Positions 23,586 through 35,721 of a stretch of DNA of 64,000 nt are shown here, one piece after another. The translations under genes and the position numbers were made by a program. The notes under the pieces are model-generated. The model made no database searches. It was given only the letters and a program-made list of their open reading frames with translations, and had not been told where the DNA came from. Source of the stretch: Phenylobacterium sp. RIFCSPHIGHO2_01_FULL_69_31 (GTDB taxonomy: Bacteria > Pseudomonadota > Alphaproteobacteria > Caulobacterales > Caulobacteraceae); the NCBI RefSeq assembly GCF_001824475.1, contig NZ_MHXN01000031.1:75227-139226 (forward strand). The letters run 5' to 3'. Within the stretch, counting starts at the first letter, position 1. Each line of letters starts with the position of its first letter.

Positions 23586-25139
23586 TCAGGCGGCGCGTCG
23601 CATCTCCGCGTCCACGATACGCTGCAGCGCGACGTAGTCGGTCTTGCCCGTGCCCAGGACCGGGATCTCCTGCACGCGGATGATCTTTCGGGGCACCGCC
23701 AGTTCCGGGGCGCCGATCTGCTGGGCATGCAGAATCAGCGGAGCCGGGTCGGCGTCGCGCCGATCGGTGACCAGGATCAGGCGCTCGCCCTTCTTGGGAT
23801 CGGGCAGGGCGACCACGGCATGACGGCAGTCGGGCCAGACGGCCGCCGCCAGGTCCTCCGCAGCCGTCAGGGAGACCATCTCGCCGCCCACCTTGGCGAA
23901 GCGCTTCACGCGACCCAGGATCTTGATCCAGTGGTCATCGGACAGCGAGACCACGTCGCCAGTGTCGTGCCAGCCGTCCGTCGGCGGATCGATGCCGCCG
24001 TCCGGGCGCAGGTAGCCGGACATAACGTTCGGGCCCCGGACCAGCAGCTTGCCGCCGCCGGGGATGCCGTCCACCCGCTCGAGGCGGGTCTCCATGCCCG
24101 GGAGCAGCCCGCCGACCGTGCCGCGCCGGTTGTCGGTCGGCTTGTTCACCGCGATCACGGGGGAGCATTCGGTGGCGCCATAGCCTTCCAGCAGCGGGAT
24201 CGGACCGAACTTCTCGGTGATCAGGTTGTGGGTCTCCTCGCGCACCTTCTCCGCGCCGCAGACGACGAAAGTCAGGCCGCTGAGTTCGCCGGGCGCGGCC
24301 GAGCGGGCGTACTGGTTGATGAAGGTGTCGGTGGCGAAGAGCACGTTCGCCTTGCTGTCCTTCACCAGCGGCGGGATCTGCTTGATGTGCAGGGGCGAGG
24401 GATACTGGAAGGTCTTCAGGCCGGTCAGCAGCGGCAGCAGCGCCCCGCCCGTCAGGCCGAAGACGTGGAAGATCGGCAGCGGGTTGAAGAACACCCAGTT
24501 GGTGTCGAGCGGGATATGCTGGTTGATCTGCCGGCAGTTGGAGACGAGGTTCGCGTTGCTGAGCACCACGCCGCGCGGCGCGCCGAAGCTGCCGGAGGTG
24601 AACAGGATGACGCCGGGGTCGGAGGGGGCGACGGGCGTCCGGAACCTCTTCGGCATCGCGCCTGCCGCGGCGGCGAACAGCTTGTCGGCCAAGCCCACGG
24701 TCTGGCGCACCTCCTCGAGATAGACCACCCGGGCCTTGTCCTCGAGGGCGTCGATCAGGTCGTGCAGCTTGCCCTGTTCGACGAAGCGATGGGAGGTGAG
24801 CACGGTCTTGATACCGGCCAGGTCGCAGGCCGCTTTCAGGTTCCGGATCCCGGCCGTGAAGTTCAGCATCGTCGGCACGCGGCCGAAGGCGTGCAAGGCG
24901 AAGAACGTGACGATTCCGCCCGAGCTGGACGGCAGCATCACGCCCACGCGCTCGCCCTTACGGGTGAAGGCGGCGATCTTCCGGCCGAGGGCAAAGGACG
25001 CCCGGATCAGGTCGAGATAGGTGAGAGGGTTGCGTTCCTGGTCCTCCAGGATCGGCTTCTTCAGCCCATGTTTCCGCGCTGCGGAGAGCAGCGCATCGAA
25101 GATCGAAGACTGCGCCTCGGCGCTGTCGAACGGAGTCAA
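23586..25139 (-). CDS. AMP-binding acyl-CoA/acyl-ACP synthetase
   Basis: A 517-aa ANL-superfamily ligase. The P-loop-like motif is [16 protein letters not shown], the adenine motif [10 protein letters not shown], and the A8 hinge [20 protein letters not shown]; the C-terminal catalytic Lys is in [14 protein letters not shown]. The pattern most resembles the synthetase half of Aas (2-acylglycerophosphoethanolamine acyltransferase/acyl-ACP synthetase) without its acyltransferase half. Fatty-acid recycling is therefore likely, but the substrate is inferred. Confidence 0.88.
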   Translation of the reverse strand: MTPFDSAEAQSSIFDALLSAARKHGLKKPILEDQERNPLTYLDLIRASFALGRKIAAFTRKGERVGVMLPSSSGGIVTFFALHAFGRVPTMLNFTAGIRNLKAACDLAGIKTVLTSHRFVEQGKLHDLIDALEDKARVVYLEEVRQTVGLADKLFAAAAGAMPKRFRTPVAPSDPGVILFTSGSFGAPRGVVLSNANLVSNCRQINQHIPLDTNWVFFNPLPIFHVFGLTGGALLPLLTGLKTFQYPSPLHIKQIPPLVKDSKANVLFATDTFINQYARSAAPGELSGLTFVVCGAEKVREETHNLITEKFGPIPLLEGYGATECSPVIAVNKPTDNRRGTVGGLLPGMETRLERVDGIPGGGKLLVRGPNVMSGYLRPDGGIDPPTDGWHDTGDVVSLSDDHWIKILGRVKRFAKVGGEMVSLTAAEDLAAAVWPDCRHAVVALPDPKKGERLILVTDRRDADPAPLILHAQQIGAPELAVPRKIIRVQEIPVLGTGKTDYVALQRIVDAEMRRAA

Positions 25140-25290
25140 AGGCGCTCGCCTCCCAGTGTTCTCGTTGCGGGGAACCTATCGCCCATGGCGCCGGCTGAAA
25201 AGATCGGTAACGAGGCGTGAAGCCCGCCTGGCGACAGGCGCGACCGTACGCGCGCTTGATCCGAAGGCCCGGACGGACGATCTAGGGGCC

Positions 25291-26253
25291 ATGGCCGTGG
25301 TCATCGACACCCTGAACCAGCGCCGTCCGCGGCATCCCGAAAAGCAGAACCGGCCGGATTCGCCGATCCTGCGAAAGCCGGAGTGGCTGCGGGTCCGCGC
25401 GCCGGGCTCCACTGGCTACAACGCCACCCGGGACATCGTGAAGGGACACGGCCTCGTCACGGTCTGCGAAGAGGCCGCCTGTCCGAACATCGGCGAGTGC
25501 TGGTCCAAGAACCACGCGACGATGATGATCATGGGCGAGATCTGCACGCGGGCCTGCTCGTTCTGCAACGTCGCCACCGGCAAGCCGAACGCCCTGGACC
25601 CCACCGAGCCCGCGCGCGTCGCCGACGCCGTGGCCAAGATGGGGCTGAAGCACGTGGTGATCACCTCGGTGGACCGCGACGACCTGGCCGACGGCGGCGC
25701 GGCCCACTTCGCGGCCGTGGTCCTGGCCATCCGCGAGGCCTCGCCCGCCACCACAGTCGAGATCCTGACGCCGGATTTCCTGCGCAAGCCGATCGAGGCG
25801 GTCCACGAGGTCATCGACGCCCGCCCTGACGTCTTCAACCACAACCTCGAGACGGTTCCGCGGCTCTATCTCTCGATCCGCCCGGGCGCCCGGTACTACA
25901 ACTCGCTGCGCCTGCTGGAACGCGTGAAGGAGCGCGATCCGACGCAGTTCACCAAGTCCGGCATCATGGTCGGCCTGGGCGAGGCGAAGGAGGAGGTCAT
26001 GCAGGTGATGGACGACATGCGCTCGGCCGGCGTCGACTTCATCACCATCGGCCAGTACCTGCAGCCCACGCGCAAGCATGCGCCGATCGACCGGTTCGTG
26101 CATCCGGACGAGTTCCGGGCCTATGAGGAGATCGCCCGGGCCAAGGGGTTCCTGATGGTTTCGGCCAGCCCGCTCACCCGCTCGTCGCACCACGCCGGCG
26201 AGGACTTCGCCCGCCTGCAGGAGGCGCGGCGGGCGAAAGAGGCGGCCGCCTAG
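25291..26253 (+). CDS. lipA: Lipoyl synthase
   Basis: Radical SAM enzyme inserting two sulfurs into octanoyl-lipoyl domains. From [18 protein letters not shown] (320 aa) it has the auxiliary cluster cysteines in [12 protein letters not shown] and the radical [11 protein letters not shown], and the C-terminal [13 protein letters not shown] serine region. The longer open frame from 25021 has no family similarity. Products of this enzyme are needed by PdhB and PdhC. A ratA-like gene follows immediately. Confidence 0.97.
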   Translation: MAVVIDTLNQRRPRHPEKQNRPDSPILRKPEWLRVRAPGSTGYNATRDIVKGHGLVTVCEEAACPNIGECWSKNHATMMIMGEICTRACSFCNVATGKPNALDPTEPARVADAVAKMGLKHVVITSVDRDDLADGGAAHFAAVVLAIREASPATTVEILTPDFLRKPIEAVHEVIDARPDVFNHNLETVPRLYLSIRPGARYYNSLRLLERVKERDPTQFTKSGIMVGLGEAKEEVMQVMDDMRSAGVDFITIGQYLQPTRKHAPIDRFVHPDEFRAYEEIARAKGFLMVSASPLTRSSHHAGEDFARLQEARRAKEAAA

Positions 26254-26254
26254 C

Positions 26255-26698
26255 TTGCACCACCACGTCTCACGGCTGCTGCCCTATACGCCGGACCAGC
26301 TGTTCGCCCTGGTGGGCGACGTCGACCGCTATCCCGAATTCGTGCCCTGGATCAGCTCGATGCGGACCTGGAACGCGCGCGACCTGGGCGAGGGCGCCAA
26401 CAGCCTGGATGCCGAGGCGGGCGTCGGGTTCTCGTTCCTCAAGGAGCGGTTCGCTACGCGCGTGCGGCGCGACAGTGTCGAGCGCCGGATCGACGTCAGC
26501 CTGCTGTCCGGACCCTTCCGGCGGCTGACGAATACCTGGCGGTTCCTGGAGGACGAGGCCGGGACCCGGATCGAGTTCGACATCGACTTCCAGTTCAAGT
26601 CGCGCCTGTTGGAGGGCCTGCTGACGGCCAACTTCCATCACGCGGTGGAGCGGCTCATGGGCTGTTTCGAGGACCGGGCGAAGGCGCTTTACGGCTGA
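26255..26698 (+). CDS. START/polyketide-cyclase-like protein, RatA/Coq10 family
   Basis: A 147-aa protein. HHHVSRLLPYTPDQLFALVGDVDRYPEFVPW is the family opening, and FDIDFQFKSRLLEGLL with FHHAVERLMGCFEDRA the closing part of the START fold. Bacterial relatives are named RatA toxin or Coq10-like ubiquinone-binding proteins; the latter role is more plausible in an aerobic alphaproteobacterium. The start is TTG 26255, 1 bp after lipA. Its 3' end overlaps the convergent permease by 44 bp. Confidence 0.88.
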   Translation: MHHHVSRLLPYTPDQLFALVGDVDRYPEFVPWISSMRTWNARDLGEGANSLDAEAGVGFSFLKERFATRVRRDSVERRIDVSLLSGPFRRLTNTWRFLEDEAGTRIEFDIDFQFKSRLLEGLLTANFHHAVERLMGCFEDRAKALYG

Positions 26699-27902
26699 AG
26701 ACCCAGAGCACCAGGCCGGCAACGAGCACAACCAGGAGCGCCGGCAGCTCCTTCGTCGCCCCCAGCAGCAGCACGCCGGTGAACAGCGCCGCGGTGAACA
26801 GGGCGATAGGCCCCCGGTACGGCAGGGAGAACCGGGGCTCGGGCGCGTCGGCGCGCCGCGACATGCGCCACAGGGAAATGCAGCACAGGATGTAGCCGGT
26901 CAGGCGCGCCGCGGTGGCGATCGTGAGGGCGGTGAGCAGGTCACTGGCCATCGCGAACCCGAAGCCCAGGATGCTGGAGATCACGATCGCCACGTGCGGC
27001 GTGCGCCATCGGGGATGGACGTGGCCCAGCCAGCGCGGGAGCTGATCCTGCTCGGACAGCGCCAGCAGCATGCGCGGCATGGAAATCGTGATGACCAGGA
27101 TCGTGCCGACGATGACGGCGAGAGCCCCGGCTGAGACGGCTATGGCTCCGGCGTCGCCGAAAAGCTGCCGGCCCACCTCGGCGAGCGGCCGGTCGTTCGC
27201 CGCCGGGCTGTCCAGGACGCCCACGCAAACCAGCAGGACCGCGGCGTAGGCGAAGGTGACCGCGGCGACCCCTCCGATCAGCGCGGCGGGCACGTCCCGC
27301 TGCGGGTCACGCGCCTCGCCGGCCACGACCGAGCCGCGCTCGAAGCCGGAATAGGCGAAGAGGTAGATCAGCAGCGCCTGGGCGAACGGGACGGCGGTGG
27401 GCAGGGACGTATCGATCGCCAGCCGGTCCGCCTGGACGAACCCGACGCCGGCCGCGGCGAAGGCGAGGACGAAACCCAACTTGAGTACGATCAGGACATT
27501 GCTGGCCCGTGCGGACTGGCGGATCCCCACCAGGACGATGCTGGTCAGGATCACGCCCAGTAAGCCGATGGTCAGATAGCGCGGCGCGCCCGACTCCAGC
27601 GCCGGGACGAAGCCGGCGAGATAGGTGACGAACAGCGCCGACAGCGTGGCGACCGACATCGCCTGGCTGAACCACATCAGCCAGCCGACCGCGAAGGCAG
27701 GCAGGGCGGGTAGGGCCGCCCGGGCGTAGAGATAGGGCCCGCCCGTGCCGGAGAACCGGCTTGAAAGGTCGGCGAAGCAGAGGATCAGCGGTGTAAGGGC
27801 CAGCGCCGCGGCGGCCAGGACCACGAAACTCCAGCCGCCGGCGAGGGCATAGACCTTCGCCGGGGCGGCCAGCATTCCGGCCCCGATCATGGCGTTCAGC
27901 AC
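26655..27902 (-). CDS. Amino acid permease (APC superfamily)
   Basis: An inner-membrane transporter with about 12 predicted helices. TM1 is IVLNAMIGAGMLAAPAKVYA, containing the unwound Gly motif of APC carriers, and TM6 begins LIYLFAYSGFERGSVVAGEA. GTG 27902 is the first usable start, but it cuts into TM1. The frame stays open upstream to a CTG (27957-27959) that overlaps the cinA stop as CTGA and would add a typical permease N-terminus (RALRRRDLTG). Substrate unknown. Confidence 0.85.
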   Translation of the reverse strand: MLNAMIGAGMLAAPAKVYALAGGWSFVVLAAAALALTPLILCFADLSSRFSGTGGPYLYARAALPALPAFAVGWLMWFSQAMSVATLSALFVTYLAGFVPALESGAPRYLTIGLLGVILTSIVLVGIRQSARASNVLIVLKLGFVLAFAAAGVGFVQADRLAIDTSLPTAVPFAQALLIYLFAYSGFERGSVVAGEARDPQRDVPAALIGGVAAVTFAYAAVLLVCVGVLDSPAANDRPLAEVGRQLFGDAGAIAVSAGALAVIVGTILVITISMPRMLLALSEQDQLPRWLGHVHPRWRTPHVAIVISSILGFGFAMASDLLTALTIATAARLTGYILCCISLWRMSRRADAPEPRFSLPYRGPIALFTAALFTGVLLLGATKELPALLVVLVAGLVLWVFSRKAPSPGPRNSP

Positions 27903-27955
27903 GATGCCCGTGAGGTCGCGGCGGCGCAGGGCGCGGACGAGGTGCGGCGCTTCGC

Positions 27956-28447
27956 TCAGGTGAGCCGGTCCCGCATCATCTGGAGCGCCGCTTGAACGGC
28001 GGCGAGTTGGACCCCTTCGCGGGTGTCCTGCTCGAAGAAGTGTTCTTCATGCACGAGCCGCTGGTTGGTCCGGGCGGTGGCGATATGGACCGTCCCTACG
28101 GGCTTCAGAGGTGTGCCGCCGCCTGGGCCCGCAACCCCGGTAATGGCCACGGCGAGGTGGGCGTTAGACGCCTCCAAGGCGCCTTCAGCCATCATTCGCG
28201 CCACGGGCTCCGACACGGCGCCGAGGTCGGCGATCAGGTCGCCGGGCACGCCCAGCAGCTCCTGCTTGGCGCGGTTGGAATAGGTGACGAAGCCGCGCTC
28301 GAACACGTCGGACGATCCCGCGATCGAGCAGATGGCGCCGGCCACCAGGCCGCCGGTGCAGCTTTCGGCGGTGACGATGCGCAGGGATCGTTCCCGCGCC
28401 TCGTCGATCAGGAGGCGCGCCAGGGTCACGATCTCCAGGTTGAACAT
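27956..28447 (-). CDS. CinA C-terminal domain protein (nicotinamide-nucleotide amidohydrolase)
   Basis: A 163-aa single-domain PncC/CinA_C protein that deamidates NMN for pyridine nucleotide recycling. The start MFNLEIVTLARLLIDEARE is followed by the signature IVTAESCTGGLVAGAICSIAGSS with the active Ser, VTYSNRAKQELLGV and ITGVAGPGGGTPLKPVGTV. No N-terminal MoCF-like domain is present, which is normal for short members. Its end overlaps the probable permease start. Confidence 0.92.
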   Translation of the reverse strand: MFNLEIVTLARLLIDEARERSLRIVTAESCTGGLVAGAICSIAGSSDVFERGFVTYSNRAKQELLGVPGDLIADLGAVSEPVARMMAEGALEASNAHLAVAITGVAGPGGGTPLKPVGTVHIATARTNQRLVHEEHFFEQDTREGVQLAAVQAALQMMRDRLT

Positions 28448-28520
28448 CAGCTTGAAGGTCCCTCTACTCCGGGCGAACTGAGCATTGCCCGCCCCCATCG
28501 ACAAGGCGATTCGAGACCCA

Positions 28521-30806
28521 ATGACCACGCTTGCCGACGGGGCCCAGGCCCGCACCGCGCCGCCGGCGCTCTTCGCCATCACCGTCTTCACCAGCGCGGC
28601 GCTGGTGTTCCTGGTGCAGCCGATGGTGGCCAAGCTGGTCCTGCCGCTGCTGGGCGGAAGCCCGTCGGTCTGGAACACCTCGATGGCGTTCTTCCAGCTC
28701 GCGCTGCTGGCCGGCTACTTCTACGCCCACCTATTGCAGCGAATTCCCTCGGTGCGCGGCCAGGCGATCGCCCACATCGCGGCGCTGCTCGTGGCGGCGG
28801 TGGCCCTGCCCCTGCGGGTGAACGAACTAGTGGGGCCGCCATCGTCCGACCATCCGAACCTGTGGCTGCTGGCCGTCCTGACGCTCTCCATCGGCGCGCC
28901 GTTTGCGATCCTGTCGGCGACCGCCCCACTCGTGCAGGCATGGCATGCGCGAACCATCGGCGCAGCCGAGGGCAAGGAGCCTTACGTCCTCTACGCCGCC
29001 AGCAACCTCGGCAGCCTGATCGCGCTCCTGGCCTATCCCATCGTGGTGGAGCCGCTGACGTCACTGGCCGAGCAGCGCTATGGCTGGAGCGCAGGGTACG
29101 GGCTCTTCGTCCTGATCATCGGCGCCCTGGCGCTCGCCGTCATGCGCGTCCGCTCGGCGGCTGTCGTACGGGTGGAAGCGACGGCGCCGGCGCCTTCCTG
29201 GGCCAGGCGGGCAGGGTGGGTGGCGCTGGCGGCCATTCCGTCCAGCCTGATGCTGGGGGTGACGACGCACATCACCACCGACGTGGCCTCGGCGCCCTTC
29301 CTTTGGGTGGCGCCGCTGGCCCTGTACCTGGTGACCTTCATCATCGCCTTCCAGGAGCGGCCGGCCATCCCGCCGGCGCTGACGCTGACCCTGCAGGCGG
29401 CGGCGGCGGCGGCCTGCGTCGCCTTGCTGCCGTTCAAGGCCACGAACCTGCCGCTTCAGCTCTTCGTCCACCTGGCGGCGTTCTTCCTCACCGCCCTGAT
29501 GTGTCACCAGCGGCTGGTGGCCCACCGGCCGGACCCGGCGCACCTGACCGAGTTCTACCTCTGCCTGTCGCTCGGCGGCGTCGTTGGCGGGGCATTCAAC
29601 GCCTTCGTCGCCCCGGTGATCTTCAACGACGTGTGGGAGTACCCCATCGTGCTGGCGCTCTCGTGCCTCGCGCGGCCGTGGGGCGACCTCAACCGCATTC
29701 CCCGCTGGAGCTGGGCGATGCTGATCGTGGGGGTCGGCGCGGCCATCGCCACGCCCATCGCCGTGACCTTCGCGGGCGGCCGGATGACCACAGAATCCGT
29801 CGTCGGCGCCTTCGATCAGTCCGAGCTGTTCGACATGGGCATGAAGACGCTGCTGGTCCTGGCCATGCTGGCGGCGTTCATGGTGCGGCGACACGCCCTG
29901 CTGTTCTTCGCTGTCCTGGCCGTGCTGACTTATGCGGCGGAGGCGGCGGCCGACCGGACCGACACGCGGCAGAGCTGGCGCAGCTTCTTCGGCGTGCTGA
30001 AGCTGTCGCAGACCTATGTGCCCAGCATCGGGCAGGTGAAGATGCTGGCCCACGGCACGACCCTACACGGCGCCCAGGCGCAGGACCCCCGCTATCGTTG
30101 CCGGCCGATGGTCTACTACACGCCGAACACCCCGATCGGTCAGGTGTTCGTGGCCAAGCAGAAGGCTTCGCCGGCCTTGCGGATCGGGGCGGTCGGCCTC
30201 GGCACGGGGTCGGTCGCCGGCTACGTGCGGGCCACCGACCACCTCAGCTTCTACGAGATCGACCCGCTGGTGGTGCGGATCGCGAGCGATCCGGTGAACT
30301 TCAGCTATACTACCCTGTGCGCCAAGAGCCTGGTCGACTACGTGATCGGCGACGCACGCCTCACGGTGGCCAAGGAGCCGCCGGGCAGTTTCGACATCCT
30401 GCTGATCGACGCCTTCTCCTCCGACGCCGTGCCGGCCCACCTGCTCACCGTGGAGGCGGTGCGCGGCTACCTCACCAAGCTGAAGCCGGACGGCATCCTG
30501 ATCCTGCACCTGTCGAACCGAAACCTGGACCTGATGCACCCCGCCCAGGCCGTGGCCCGCGCCGCCGGGGGCTGGTCGCTGGCCCAGAACTATGTCGCGC
30601 CCGAGCAGGACCCAGACGGCACTTGGGAATCGTCGGAGGACGCCGTGATCATCGCCAAGAACAAGGCGGCGCTGGACGCCTTCATGGCCTCCGGCAAGTG
30701 GCGCTGGGGCGATCCCTTCAAGGCCAAGCCCTGGACCGACGACTACACCAACCTCGCCGGTTCGCTGTACGCCCACCTCAAGAGCCGGTGGACGTGGCTG
30801 CCGTGA
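28521..30806 (+). CDS. Membrane protein fused to a spermidine synthase-like domain
   Basis: A 761-aa protein. The N-terminal half (to about residue 490) has around a dozen hydrophobic segments; it opens FAITVFTSAALVFLVQPMVAKL, typical of the fused MFS/spermidine synthase family. The C-terminal domain has a Rossmann methyltransferase-like fold: AVGLGTGSVAGYV, FYEIDPLVVRIA, IGDARLTV and LLIDAFSSDAVPAHL. Function is unknown; real polyamine synthesis is not established for this family. ATG 28521 was chosen over TTG 28485, which has a poor N-terminus. Confidence 0.87.
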   Translation: MTTLADGAQARTAPPALFAITVFTSAALVFLVQPMVAKLVLPLLGGSPSVWNTSMAFFQLALLAGYFYAHLLQRIPSVRGQAIAHIAALLVAAVALPLRVNELVGPPSSDHPNLWLLAVLTLSIGAPFAILSATAPLVQAWHARTIGAAEGKEPYVLYAASNLGSLIALLAYPIVVEPLTSLAEQRYGWSAGYGLFVLIIGALALAVMRVRSAAVVRVEATAPAPSWARRAGWVALAAIPSSLMLGVTTHITTDVASAPFLWVAPLALYLVTFIIAFQERPAIPPALTLTLQAAAAAACVALLPFKATNLPLQLFVHLAAFFLTALMCHQRLVAHRPDPAHLTEFYLCLSLGGVVGGAFNAFVAPVIFNDVWEYPIVLALSCLARPWGDLNRIPRWSWAMLIVGVGAAIATPIAVTFAGGRMTTESVVGAFDQSELFDMGMKTLLVLAMLAAFMVRRHALLFFAVLAVLTYAAEAAADRTDTRQSWRSFFGVLKLSQTYVPSIGQVKMLAHGTTLHGAQAQDPRYRCRPMVYYTPNTPIGQVFVAKQKASPALRIGAVGLGTGSVAGYVRATDHLSFYEIDPLVVRIASDPVNFSYTTLCAKSLVDYVIGDARLTVAKEPPGSFDILLIDAFSSDAVPAHLLTVEAVRGYLTKLKPDGILILHLSNRNLDLMHPAQAVARAAGGWSLAQNYVAPEQDPDGTWESSEDAVIIAKNKAALDAFMASGKWRWGDPFKAKPWTDDYTNLAGSLYAHLKSRWTWLP

Positions 30807-30807
30807 G

Positions 30808-31965
30808 CTAGAGCGGGGTCTCGACCGCCACGACGGCCTGCGCCATCAGGCCTTCTTCGCGGCCGGTGAAGCCCATCCCCTCCGTCGTCGTCGCCTTGAC
30901 GCTGACGCGGTCGATGGGAAGGCCCAGAAGCTCGGCGATCCGGGCCCGCATGGCGTCCCGGTGCGGCCGGATCTTGGGCCGCTCGCAGACGAGGGTCAGG
31001 TCCGCATTCAGGATCCGGCCGCCGAGGGCCGCCACCCGGCTCACCGCGTGCAGCAGGAAGCGGTCGGAGGAAGCTCCCTTCCACTGGGGATCCGATGGCG
31101 GGAAGTGCTCGCCGATGTCGCCGTCGGCGATGGCGCCCAGCACCGCGTCGGTCAGGGCGTGCAGGGCGCAGTCCGCGTCGGAGTGGCCCACGAGGCCCAG
31201 GTCGTGCTGGATGCGGATGCCGCCGAGCCAGACCACATCGCCCGGCCCGAACCGGTGCGCGTCGATCCCCTGGCCCATGCGCACGATCCGCCGCCCGGCG
31301 CAGAGTTGCTCGGCCAGCATGAAGTCTTCCGGGTAGGTCAGCTTCATCAGCATCGGGTCGCCCGGGACCATGGCGACGTGGCCGCCGGCGCGCTCCATCA
31401 CCGAGGCATCGTCCGTTGGCTCCTCGCCCGCCGGCCAGCGGCGGTAGGCGGCCTTGAGCTTGCCAAACCGGAAGGCCTGCGGCGTCTGGGCCCGCCACAG
31501 GCCGTCGCGGGAGACCGTCTCGTCGACGAGGCCGTCGCCGCGCTTCAGGGTGTCGGGGACGGGCAGGGTGGGGATGGCGCCGTCGGCCAGGTCCAGCGCG
31601 GCCAGCAGTCGATCCACATGGCTGCGACCGACAAACGGTCGGGCGGCGTCGTGTATCAATACAGGCTGAGCCGATTTCGCCGTGAGGGCCGCAAGGCCGG
31701 CCTGGACGGATTCGGCGCGGGTCTTGCCGCCCGTCACCGCCTTCCAGCCTTCGAGGCCGGCGAGGGCGACTTCGGCCTGCGACAACCGGTCGCGCGCGAC
31801 CACGACCACGACCTCGGCGGCGCCGGCGGCCAGCAGGCCTTCGACAGACCAGCGCACGATCGGCCGTCCGCCCAGTTCGCGCCAGGCCTTCGGCTCGCCC
31901 GGCCCAGCCCGCAGCCCTTCACCGGCCGCCACGATCACCGCGGAGAAACTCATACAGGCGCTCAT
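30808..31965 (-). CDS. ispDF: Bifunctional IspD/IspF isoprenoid enzyme
   Basis: A 385-aa fusion for two steps of the MEP pathway. IspD (about 1-225): AVIVAAGEGLRAGPGEPKAW nucleotide motif, VLIHDAARPFV and LTYPEDFMLAE, forming 4-diphosphocytidyl-methylerythritol. IspF (about 232-385): RMGQGIDAHRFGPGD with the metal Asp/His pair, GLVGHSDADCALHALTDAV and the closing KATTTEGMGFTGREEG, forming the cyclodiphosphate. The fusion is common in alphaproteobacteria. Two Met codons (31965, 31953) are possible starts. Confidence 0.96.
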   Translation of the reverse strand: MSACMSFSAVIVAAGEGLRAGPGEPKAWRELGGRPIVRWSVEGLLAAGAAEVVVVVARDRLSQAEVALAGLEGWKAVTGGKTRAESVQAGLAALTAKSAQPVLIHDAARPFVGRSHVDRLLAALDLADGAIPTLPVPDTLKRGDGLVDETVSRDGLWRAQTPQAFRFGKLKAAYRRWPAGEEPTDDASVMERAGGHVAMVPGDPMLMKLTYPEDFMLAEQLCAGRRIVRMGQGIDAHRFGPGDVVWLGGIRIQHDLGLVGHSDADCALHALTDAVLGAIADGDIGEHFPPSDPQWKGASSDRFLLHAVSRVAALGGRILNADLTLVCERPKIRPHRDAMRARIAELLGLPIDRVSVKATTTEGMGFTGREEGLMAQAVVAVETPL

Positions 31966-32052
31966 ACGAAACTGGCGGGGCGTGTCCAGCTTTCCGGCTT
32001 TACGTTAGCGGTGACATCTGCCTAAAAAGATAGCGATGGGCCTGTCTATAAA

Positions 32053-33060
32053 ATGAGCAGCGTACTCGACATCGGCGGGGTGAAGGTCGGCGGCCGCGTC
32101 TGGATCGCGCCGATGACCGGCGTCTCGGACCTGCCGTTCCGCCGCGCCGCCAGCCGGCTGGGCGCGGCCTATGTGGCGACCGAGATGGTCGCCTGCGCCG
32201 AATTCTCCAAGGGCCGTCCCGACGTGGTGCGCCGCGCGGCGGTGGGCGAAGGCTTGCCGCTGATGGTGGTGCAGTTGGTGGGCCGCGATCCGGTCGCCAT
32301 GGCCGAGGGCGCGCGGCTGGCCGCCGCGGCGGGCGCCGAGATCATCGACCTTAACTTCGGTTGTCCGGCGCGCGAGGTCACCGGCGGCCACGGCGGCTCG
32401 GCCCTGATGCGCGAGCCCGATCTGGCCGCCGAGCTGATGACCGCCGCCGTCGAGGCCGTGGATGTCCCGGTGACGGTGAAGATGCGGCTGGGCTGGGACA
32501 ACGATTGCCGCAATGCGCCGGACCTGGCCGCCCGCGCCGAGGCGCTCGGGGTGAAGGCTGTGACGGTCCACGGGCGCACTCGCTGCCAGTTCTACAAGGG
32601 CGCCGCCGACTGGGCCGCCATCCGGCCGGTGAAGGACGCGGTCTCGATCCCGGTCATCGCCAACGGGGACATCGTCGATGGGCGCAGCGCCCGCGCCGCC
32701 CTGGACGCCAGCGGCGCCGACGCCGTGATGGTCGGGCGCGGGGTCTACGGCAAGCCGTGGATCGCCGCCCAACTGGAGGCGGAGCTGGATGGCCGGCCCT
32801 TCGAGGAGCCGGCCGCGGAAGAGCGCCTCGCCATCGCGATCTCGCACCTGCGCGAGAGCCTTGCATTCTATGGCGAACGCCTGGGCCTGCGGATCTTCCG
32901 CAAGCACCTGGCCGCCTACATCGAAAACGCCCCCTGGCCCGCCGACGCGCAGGCCCGGAGAGAAGCGCGCGCGGCCCTGTGCCGTCTGGAGGACGCCCGA
33001 TCGGTCGAGAGGGGGCTGCAAGCCCTCTGGGGACCTCCAGATCACAGGCTCGCCGCATGA
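32053..33060 (+). CDS. dusB: tRNA-dihydrouridine synthase DusB (NifR3)
   Basis: FMN enzyme reducing uridine in the tRNA D-loop. The 335-aa protein has [20 protein letters not shown] at the flavin site, [21 protein letters not shown] with the catalytic Cys, [14 protein letters not shown] and [10 protein letters not shown]. It is the first gene of the nitrogen-regulation operon, as nifR3 is in Rhodobacter, Azospirillum and Caulobacter (established gene order). Stop and ntrB start overlap (ATGA). Confidence 0.96.
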   Translation: MSSVLDIGGVKVGGRVWIAPMTGVSDLPFRRAASRLGAAYVATEMVACAEFSKGRPDVVRRAAVGEGLPLMVVQLVGRDPVAMAEGARLAAAAGAEIIDLNFGCPAREVTGGHGGSALMREPDLAAELMTAAVEAVDVPVTVKMRLGWDNDCRNAPDLAARAEALGVKAVTVHGRTRCQFYKGAADWAAIRPVKDAVSIPVIANGDIVDGRSARAALDASGADAVMVGRGVYGKPWIAAQLEAELDGRPFEEPAAEERLAIAISHLRESLAFYGERLGLRIFRKHLAAYIENAPWPADAQARREARAALCRLEDARSVERGLQALWGPPDHRLAA

Positions 33061-34172
33061 GTGGGAAGACGAAGTTCCAGGACAAGAGCGTGGGCATGGA
33101 CGCCTTGAAGGCCGCGGCCTTCGAGCTCAGTCCGGATCCGTCGCTGGTGGTCGACGCCGACGGCGCCCTTGTGGCCGTGAATGAGGCCGCAGAGTCGCTG
33201 TTCGGGCAGGGGCTGGGCCTGCTGGCCCGAGGCCGGTTCCGCGCCGCCCTGCCGCCCGGCTCCGCCCTGGTCTCGCTGCTGAACCGGGCCATCGAGGAGG
33301 ACGCCCGGGTCCGCGAGCGGGGCGTCCACATCAGCCTGTTCGGCCTGCCGCCGTTCGAGGCCGACGGCGCGGCCGCGCCACTGGGCGACGGCTCGGTCCT
33401 GCTGACGCTCACGGTGAAGAACGGCCTGGGCAACGAGCGCAGCGCCCACGAGGCCGCGGGCCTGCGCTCCCTGGTCGGCCTGGGCCGCATGCTGGCGCAC
33501 GAGATCAAGAACCCGCTCGCCGGCATCCGCGGCGCCGCACAGTTGCTGAAGTCGGGCGCCAAGGCCGAGGACGCCCCGCTGGCCCAGCTCATCGTCGACG
33601 AGACCGACCGGGTGCGGCGGCTGGTGGACCGGATGGAGGCCTTCTCCGACGACGCCCTACCCACCCTGACGCCGATCAACATCCACCAGATCCTCGACCG
33701 CGTGCGGGCGCTGGCCACGAACGGCTTCGCCGAGGGCCTGGGCCTGAAGGAGAGTTACGACCCGTCGCTGCCGCCGGTGCCGGGCGACGAGGACCAACTG
33801 ATCCAGATCTTCCTGAACCTGGTGAAGAACGCCGCCGAGGCCGCCCATGCGCGCGGCGACGGCCGCGGCGAAGTGTCGATCCACACCGCCTATCGCCACG
33901 GGGTCCGGGTGCGGTCGGCCAAGGGGCAGGCGCTGCGTGGCGCGCCGCTGGAGGTCCGCGTCGTCGACAACGGCCCCGGCGTGCCCGAGCACATCCGCGA
34001 GAGCCTCTTCCAGCCCTTCGTCACCTCGAAGAACAACGGCGCGGGCCTCGGCCTGGCGCTGGTCGCCAAGCTGGTCGCCGGTCACGGCGGCCTGATCGAT
34101 TTCGAGTCCGAGCCCGGCCGCACCGTCTTCCGCGTGTTGCTGCCGATCGCGGCGCATGAGGACGCCATCTAG
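33057..34172 (+). CDS. ntrB: Nitrogen regulation sensor kinase NtrB
   Basis: Cytosolic histidine kinase/phosphatase controlling NtrC in response to PII. The 371-aa protein has a PAS domain (about 15-110, [21 protein letters not shown]), the H-box [20 protein letters not shown], the N-box [13 protein letters not shown] and the G-boxes [10 protein letters not shown] and [15 protein letters not shown]. No membrane segment is present. It abuts ntrC (stop TAG followed directly by its ATG). Confidence 0.96.
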   Translation: MSGKTKFQDKSVGMDALKAAAFELSPDPSLVVDADGALVAVNEAAESLFGQGLGLLARGRFRAALPPGSALVSLLNRAIEEDARVRERGVHISLFGLPPFEADGAAAPLGDGSVLLTLTVKNGLGNERSAHEAAGLRSLVGLGRMLAHEIKNPLAGIRGAAQLLKSGAKAEDAPLAQLIVDETDRVRRLVDRMEAFSDDALPTLTPINIHQILDRVRALATNGFAEGLGLKESYDPSLPPVPGDEDQLIQIFLNLVKNAAEAAHARGDGRGEVSIHTAYRHGVRVRSAKGQALRGAPLEVRVVDNGPGVPEHIRESLFQPFVTSKNNGAGLGLALVAKLVAGHGGLIDFESEPGRTVFRVLLPIAAHEDAI

Positions 34173-35594
<1,422 letters not shown>

Positions 35595-35721
35595 CTCGCG
35601 GCGCCCGGCGGCGCCCAGGACACTTAATACGCGACGGCCGGTCCTCGGCCACAACCGCTGCCGTGCAACGCGGCAACATAGCTGTTGATTTTGGAGCACA
35701 GCTCCCTAGGCTCCGGGCGCA

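Noticed and set aside
28485..28520. TTG start for the spermidine synthase-like fusion
   Set aside because: ATG 28521 gives the family-like N-terminus; the extra 12 residues are not conserved-looking.
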